Shown here one piece after another: positions 58,676 to 64,000 of a DNA stretch of 64,000 nucleotides. Position 1 is the stretch's first letter. Every line of letters starts with the position of its first letter. Below the pieces are notes generated by a model, which saw only the letters and a program-made list of their open reading frames with translations, was not told the origin of the DNA and searched no databases. The position numbers were made by a program, and so were the translations under genes. Source of the stretch: Pegoplata infirma (taxonomy: Eukaryota > Arthropoda > Insecta > Diptera > Anthomyiidae); NCBI GenBank assembly GCA_963921195.1, contig OY992538.1, forward strand, positions 58,270,852 to 58,334,851, in the 5' to 3' direction.

Positions 58676-61600
58676 GTAAGTAAGAAACAAATAAAATTTA
58701 TTAAATTCGGAAATACCAAAACTTAAGTACCCTCAGCAATGTAAACAAATGTTGCTTAAAAAAAAATTACAAGAAACAAGTAAGAAAATTATAGTCGGTC
58801 AAGACCATCCATATGATACCCTACTCTAGTGTTTTTCGGAAAATGGATCCTAAGCCCGAACATGGACCAATTGGATCTATCTTTCGTTAGATCTTTAATT
58901 AGTGTAGACAACACACATAAACAAAATTTGAAAAAAGGAACCCAACTGGGTCTGAAATTATCGGGTCCGAACCCAATGGGGTCTTCACCCAATCGGACCC
59001 ACTTTTGTATTTTTTTAATAATAGGATTTTATAAGGTCGCTCAAGACCGATTATAATTTAATTACAAGATTTTACTCTAACATTGTTTTGAAATTAATAT
59101 CTTTACAATTTCAGTCTCCTCAATGGTATCCTAGATGGAATGGATATTTAGATGCAACTGAAGCCAAACCGGATTGTATCCAGAAGAATTATTTACTACC
59201 AAAGCCAACAATTACAGGAAGAGAAGATTGTTTGTATTTAAATGTTTATACACCAAGAGTAAGTTTATAGGCATGTCACAGACTCAATTCCGTTCGGAAG
59301 TGTAATAAGTGGTTTACTCGGAAAACGCAAAGCAAATATTTTTTTCGGAATGAAACCACTTTTATGCAATTCAATTCCACTTTGATTTTTGAAAGTGATT
59401 TCATTCCGAAAAAAATAATATTCGTTTTGCGTTTTACGAGTAAACCACTTTTTTCAAATCCGAACGGAATTGAGTCTGTGACATATCCCTATGTGGAAAA
59501 TATATTCTTATTCTTTTGTACATTAACCTATCAGGTGGAAAATGACGATCTCTTAAACTGACAATAAGTGGTACAATTGTAACAACAGGTCTCGTAATCG
59601 TATAACGTTTGTGTTAAATTAAATTCGAAATCAATGTTAAACAGAAAGTTATAAGAATTATTTTGTCAAACACTGAATTTGTCTAATTTTCGTGAAACAT
59701 TCAAGATCGCAGTCAAATGGATCCGAAAAATGGCCCCTTAAACCTTAAAAATCTACATTTTTTAACAGTGTTCTGAAAGTTGCAAAAAAGTTGTTATGGC
59801 TGGTGAAGAATCACTTGCATCGTAGCATACCTTTCTAAGTCTGGCTTTCGATGTTTTATCAACATAACAAATAAATTCTGGAATTCAGATGAAGTTAAAA
59901 TTTTTTATAAAAGATTTGTCTTTTAGAAAAAGTTTCAGTTTCGTGCTGAATTTTATTGTTGTAATAACACACGGTTTGGTCTGAACTAAACCTAAAAGTG
60001 CGACCAACTTTTTTTCTTGATGTCTAATATGTCTATTAAAATTTAAGCAACAAAAATCAATATCTCGAAAAAGAAATGCTCTTGAAAATTTTGGAGGCCT
60101 GATTTGGATTTAGTGACGATCACTGATCAATAATATATATGGGGCATTCCATGTGAAATCGGACACTTTGAAAAACTTTTTTTTTAGATTTTCCCAATTT
60201 GTTTACAGTTTTCAGTACCCTTCGAAAACTCCTTCGTGGTAAATTTTCAGATTTTTTTGATGACCCGTTCAAAAGATATCGAATTTTTAAAAATTGGTAG
60301 CTTGTTCCTTTACTCAAACTTCTTTTAATCATAACTTCTTCAATAATGGTCCAAATTTCATTTTTTTTTTTCAAAATTTTTGTTTTTTTACGTACTTTTT
60401 AAAAAAAATACCAAAAAATTCTTAAAAGCGCTCTAGTATGCGATTTTTAAGTTAATTTAAATCTCATCTTTGAAAATGTTTGTACTCTTCGATTTTTTTG
60501 AAATTTTTTTGTGTAAAACTTCTATCAATTCTACAAATTTTTTGCCCAGGAGGATCGTGGGATTACGATTATTACTATTTTTTAAAATTTTTTTAAAAAA
60601 TTTTTTGTAATTGTAATTTTCCAATCTTAAAATCATTTCTACTGCTCTAATGGTGCGTCATAAAGGGGTCCTTTATAAGACCGACCCCCATTAATTTTTA
60701 CGTCTTAACATTTCTTTGGAACAAACTAATACCCTATCTAAAATTTCTAAGGGGGCTCCCACACAAAGCGACATTTTTTAAAATTTGTTCCAACCGCTCT
60801 AACTGCCCCAATAGTGCCCTTAGAGCAACAAAATACAATTTGTTTTATTTAATCAGCTTCTCCGGTCCTATGGTGCGTCCGAGAGGGGTCATTAGTGAGA
60901 CTGACCCCCATTTATTTTTACCCTACAATATTTTTTCAAAACATACCTACGCCCTATCTCCACTCCCTAAGTAGGCTCCCATACAAATAACAGTTGGAGC
61001 AAATTTTATAAAAATGTAATTTTGTATGGGAGCCTACTTAGGGAGTTGAGATAGGGCGTAGGTATATTTTGAAAAAATGTTGTAGGGTAAAAATAAATGG
61101 GGTCGGTCTCAATAATGACCCCTCTCGGACGCACCATTGGACCGGTAGAAGCTGATTAAATAAAATAAATTTACAAATAATAAAAAAATTACAAAAAATG
61201 CAATAGAATATTACCCCCAGTTTCTGTAACACGAACGCCATTCGTCCACGACGAATTTGCATGTATTTTGTTATTGTAACAAAAATAAAAAATAAATTCG
61301 TCGCAGACGAATGACTTTTGAGTTACAGAAACTGGGGGTTAGACTTTTTTTATAGGAAAAATTATACAGAGTCTGGGACTTCTTTAGGAAAAATGTCTCG
61401 GAATCTAAGTATTCTTCCGTAGGAAAAATGTCTCAGAATCTAAGATTATTTTTATTAGAAAGATGTCTCAGAATCTAAGACATTTTAATAGGAAAGCTGA
61501 GACCTTTTCTCTAGAAAAAAGTCCTATGACTTTTTCGACAGGAAAAATAACTCAGAATCCAAGCCTTTTTCTATAAAAATTGCCTTTGACTCGAGAATTT

Positions 61601-63483
61601 TAGAAAAAAATTTCTGAGAATTTTAGAAAAAATATCACAGAATCTAAAATAAGGTCTTAGATTCCGATTTTTTTTTTTATTTGAAAAATGTCTTAGAACC
61701 TAATATTTTTTGTAGAAAAATTTCCTGGACTCAGACTCTGAAACTTCTTCTATGGGAAAAATGACTCAGAAACTAAAACATTATTTTTAGGAAAAAATTG
61801 TTTCTTTTCAAGTTTCAGAAATATTCCCCTAAATTATTACCCGTTATGGTCTATATATATGGTGGTGGCTTCTTTAGTGGTAGTGCAAATCCCAACATAA
61901 CAGGTCCAGAATATATAATGGATACCGAAGAAGTTATACTAGTAACATTTTCCTACAGATTAGGAGCTCTTGGATTTCTTTCAACGAATGATATGAATAT
62001 GTCGGGTAATTTTGGTTTAAAAGATCAACTAATGGCCCTAAAATGGGTACAATACAATATACGCTATTTCGGTGGTGATCGTTCAAGGGTAACCCTATTT
62101 GGACAAAGTGCCGGTGCAGTGTCAGCTCATATGCTGATGTTAAGTAAAAAATCCAAAGGTTTATTTCATAGTGTAATTGCTATGAGTGGTACAGCCATTG
62201 TACCATTTGCCATAGAAGAAAATCCATTGGAAGTAGCAAGACGTACTGCAGAATTTTGTAATATCACAGATGCTAAAAGATTAAGTACGTATAATTTAGC
62301 AAATGCTATGCGTGTTGTGGATGCTGAAATCTTACTGAATGCTGGAGATGGACTCAAATATTGGAATATTGATCATGTGGTTAATTATCGACCAATTGTT
62401 GATAGTTTTAATGATATTAGTGGTATATTCGCTCAACATCCCAAAGATCTTTTGAGGTGGGGGAATTATAATTCACTGCCCCTAATGTTGGGCAGTGTAT
62501 CTAATGAAGGTGCTATAAGAGTTGTAGCCATTATGGAGTCGGAAAAATTAAGACAGGATTTCAATGCAAATTTTACTAATTTATTAGAAACATTTTTGGA
62601 TTTCCCCCGAAATTTTAGCCGAGAACAATTGGATGTGAAAATGAAAATGATTATACAGGAATATTTTCAAAATCAGCGAGAATTAAATAATAATACAAAA
62701 CAAGGATTTTTAGATGTAAGTAAAGAATTTTAAAATAAAATATATGCTAAAATGAAAATAGAGTTTTTTCTAGTTCGAGGCCTTTTCATGTTCCCGATTA
62801 TGAATTAACATAAGAAGTACCTACTTATGTTAACTCTACTTTCTTTATTAGTATATTCTCCCATTTTCTAAAGAATTCTGATGATCAGGAAATCCCTGAA
62901 ACGATCGTCAATTCATTACTGAAAATTACCAGAGTTTTTAAGAAACTCTATGCGTATTTAATAGGAGAATATCCTAGTAGAGAAAGTACAGTTAACATAA
63001 GTACTTTTTATGCTAATTCATAATGTGGATGTGGAACATAAAAAGGCCTCGAACTAGAATAAACCATTTTTCATTGCCCAATTAAAAAGTCGAATAAATA
63101 ACTTTAATTTTATTAATTTTAATAAAAATTAAACAAACTTATTTTCTGCTCAAATATTAAACCCCGTTTTTTTACTTTTTCCAGCTAGTATCTGATCGTG
63201 GTTTTCTTCATCCTCTCTATAATACCATGAAATATTATGTGAATACTATCGACACCAACAGTTATCCTATATATTTATATAATTTTAACTATAAAGGACC
63301 TAATAGCTATGCAACCTTATTTAGTGGTGGCAAAACTAAATTGGATTATGGTGTTGTACACTGTGATGACTTGATTTATTTGTTTAGATCCCCTTGGTTA
63401 TTTCCCGACTATGATAAGTATTCATTGGGCGGTCAAGCTATAAGGAAATTTGTGGAATATATTGTACACTTTGCCAAATATGG
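58460..63483 (+). CDS. Esterase 2: secreted carboxylesterase, Jhe-like (last exon outside window)
   Basis: Join of 58460-58675, 59115-59258, 61819-62715 and 63185-63483; 518 codons plus two bases, ending at a donor whose partner exon is off the window. The first about 20 residues are a signal peptide. It carries all the motifs usually listed for juvenile hormone esterases: RF (LRFR), DQ (FGLKDQ), GQSAG with Ser217, Glu350 in SNEG, and GxxHxxD in GVVHCDDLIYLF with His478. The oxyanion loop is VYIYGGGFFSGS. Family role: secreted hydrolysis of the juvenile hormone methyl ester. Gene order after Asph and esterase 1 supports a Jhe counterpart, but the sequence alone does not prove substrate. It shares only its last intron position with esterase 1. 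Confidence 0.93.
58774..59070 (-). repeat. Repeat E fragment, reverse, in esterase 2 intron 1
   Basis: AAATTATAGTCGGTCAAGAC and CATGGACCAATTGGATC match the reverse of 27262-27400, with an embedded piece of repeat F (AACCCAATGGGGTCTTCACC). Confidence 0.6.
59115..59258 (+). CDS. Esterase 2 exon 2
   Basis: The acceptor ATTTCAG ends at 59114; the donor GTAAGT starts at 59259. It encodes SPQWYPRWNGYLDATEAKPD and on through CIQKNYLLPK to EDCLYLNVYTPR, with the conserved Cys pair. Confidence 0.93.
59273..59484. mobile_element. Foldback MITE 14 bp after an esterase 2 splice donor
   Basis: ATGTCACAGACTCAATTCCG pairs with CGGAATTGAGTCTGTGACAT; arms continue with GTGGTTTACTCG and CGAGTAAACCAC. No clear target duplication. 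Confidence 0.8.
59485..60842. repeat. Esterase 2 intron 2, left part
   Basis: 60138-60480 and 60610-60840 are the same repeats as 55740-56480. The rest (59485-60137) is unassigned. Confidence 0.5.
60843..61167. repeat. Inverted repeat, arms about 140 bp
   Basis: TTTAATCAGCTTCTCCGGTC at the left pairs with ACCGGTAGAAGCTGATTAAA at the right; GAGAGGGGTCATTA and CCTACTTAGGGAG occur in opposite senses. Confidence 0.75.
61214..61338. mobile_element. MITE in esterase 2 intron 2, TSD TTA
   Basis: The TIRs are CCCCCAGTTTCTGTAAC and GTTACAGAAACTGGGGG, flanked by TTA at 61211-61213 and 61339-61341. CATTCGTC/GACGAATG continue inside. Confidence 0.88.
61342..61800 (+). repeat. Degenerate copy of the 36-bp palindromic satellite
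   Basis: Repeated AAAAATGTCTCGGAATCTAAG and TTTTTCTATAGGAAAAA variants end 18 bp before exon 3. Clearly older or less homogenised than 49800-52290. Two units also remain at 45125-45200. Confidence 0.75.
61819..62715 (+). CDS. Esterase 2 exon 3 (GQSAG and Glu)
   Basis: The acceptor GTTTCAG ends at 61818; the donor GTAAGT starts at 62716. It runs in one exon from KYSPKLLPVMVYIYGGG through [20 protein letters not shown] and LGSVSNEGAI. Esterase 1 has two introns in the matching stretch. Confidence 0.95.
62751..63075. mobile_element. Foldback repeat H in esterase 2 intron 3
   Basis: TTCTAGTTCGAGGCCTTTTC at the left pairs with AAAAGGCCTCGAACTAGAAT at the right; arms continue with ATTCTCCCATT/ATAGGAGAATAT. 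One arm recurs at 30259-30395. Confidence 0.75.
63185..63483 (+). CDS. Esterase 2 exon 4 (catalytic His)
   Basis: The acceptor TTCCAG ends at 63184; the donor GTAAGT starts at 63484 in phase 2, the same phase and place as the last intron of esterase 1. It encodes LVSDRGFLHPLYNTMKYY and DYGVVHCDDLIYLF. Confidence 0.94.
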
Positions 63484-64000
63484 GTAAGTTTAATTTTGAA
63501 TCCATTGAAATTGAATAAAAGGGAAACCTTTACAGTTGATCTCCAAAAAGTTTGTTGTAAACTTTTCAAAGGAAATTTATTTGCGCCCAACGTGGGGCGC
63601 TAGGGGTGGGAAAGTGCTCGTGCTTTCGATTTCGTTACGCTAAACTGCCTAATTTTGATAGGCTCGTAAAAAAATAAAGGAAACAAAAAAATGAGGGTGG
63701 GTGGTGGAGACATTGGGCCCCTAATCGGGGTCAAAGTTGGGCGTGAAAGGATAAAAATCCACAAAAAGACTAACAATTGTCCTATAGTCTCCCCTGAAGG
63801 GGTATCCTGTAAAACGAGTCCTAATTAATTTTCTGCCCCCTACATTTTTCCTTAACATACCTATCCCCTATCTCCACTTCCTAAGGGGGCTCCCATAAAA
63901 AAGTAACATTTTTTAAAAAACATTTTTATAAAATTTGCTCCCACCGGTCTAACGTACCCCCAATATTTTTAACCCTTAAGGTGGTCCCAATACAAAATAT
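63484..64000. other. Start of esterase 2 last intron
   Basis: 63582-63603 reads GCGCCCAACGTGGGGCGC, similar to the cores at 56970-57800. 63790-64000 matches repeats at 56110-56480 and 60610-60900. Confidence 0.45.

Overview
The window looks like nuclear DNA from a higher fly (Diptera, probably a calyptrate such as a blowfly or house-fly relative). It is very AT-rich, the introns have consensus GT-AG borders, and most of the DNA is transposons and their relics. I can support three protein-coding genes, all on the + strand: the 3' part of Asph (aspartyl/asparaginyl beta-hydroxylase), then two tandem secreted carboxylesterases of the juvenile-hormone-esterase (JHE) group. From memory, the Drosophila melanogaster genes CG8421 (Asph), CG8424 (Jhedup) and CG8425 (Jhe) lie side by side, so the block appears to be conserved.

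Layout. 1-35252: nine Asph exons (2,538 coding nt in 35 kb) separated by repeat-filled introns; the largest intron, 1978-14083, is 12.1 kb. 35253-44349: intergenic, all repeats. 44350-52506: esterase 1 (4 exons, 565 residues, GHSAG serine motif, Jhedup-like). 52507-58459: intergenic repeats. 58460-63483: esterase 2 (4 exons seen, GQSAG serine motif, Jhe-like); its last exon lies beyond the window. 63484-64000: start of its last intron.

The genes look intact. Every exon junction was checked for phase, the iron ligands of Asph are present, and both esterases keep Ser-Glu-His. Asph would hydroxylate Asp/Asn residues in EGF-like domains in the ER. The esterases would be secreted; esterase 2 is the better candidate for hydrolysing juvenile hormone, with esterase 1 a diverged paralogue.

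The unusual content is in the repeats. (1) Ten hAT-like non-autonomous elements have terminal inverted repeats (TIRs) and visible 8-bp target duplications, including a four-level nest at 10299-12633. (2) Three foldback elements share the terminus CTACACCATTT but have arms built from different short tandem repeats (about 20-21 bp). (3) A 35-36-bp palindromic satellite fills an esterase intron, recurs in the neighbouring esterase's intron, and forms the body of a TA-flanked element upstream. (4) A 1.1-kb hAT-like element, present twice, carries two tRNA-like modules. (5) One 4.2-kb inverted-repeat element still shows, in its opposite arm, the empty sites of elements that later inserted into it. 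(6) Several LINE fragments are present, one with a 400-codon open RT frame. No transposase gene was recognised.
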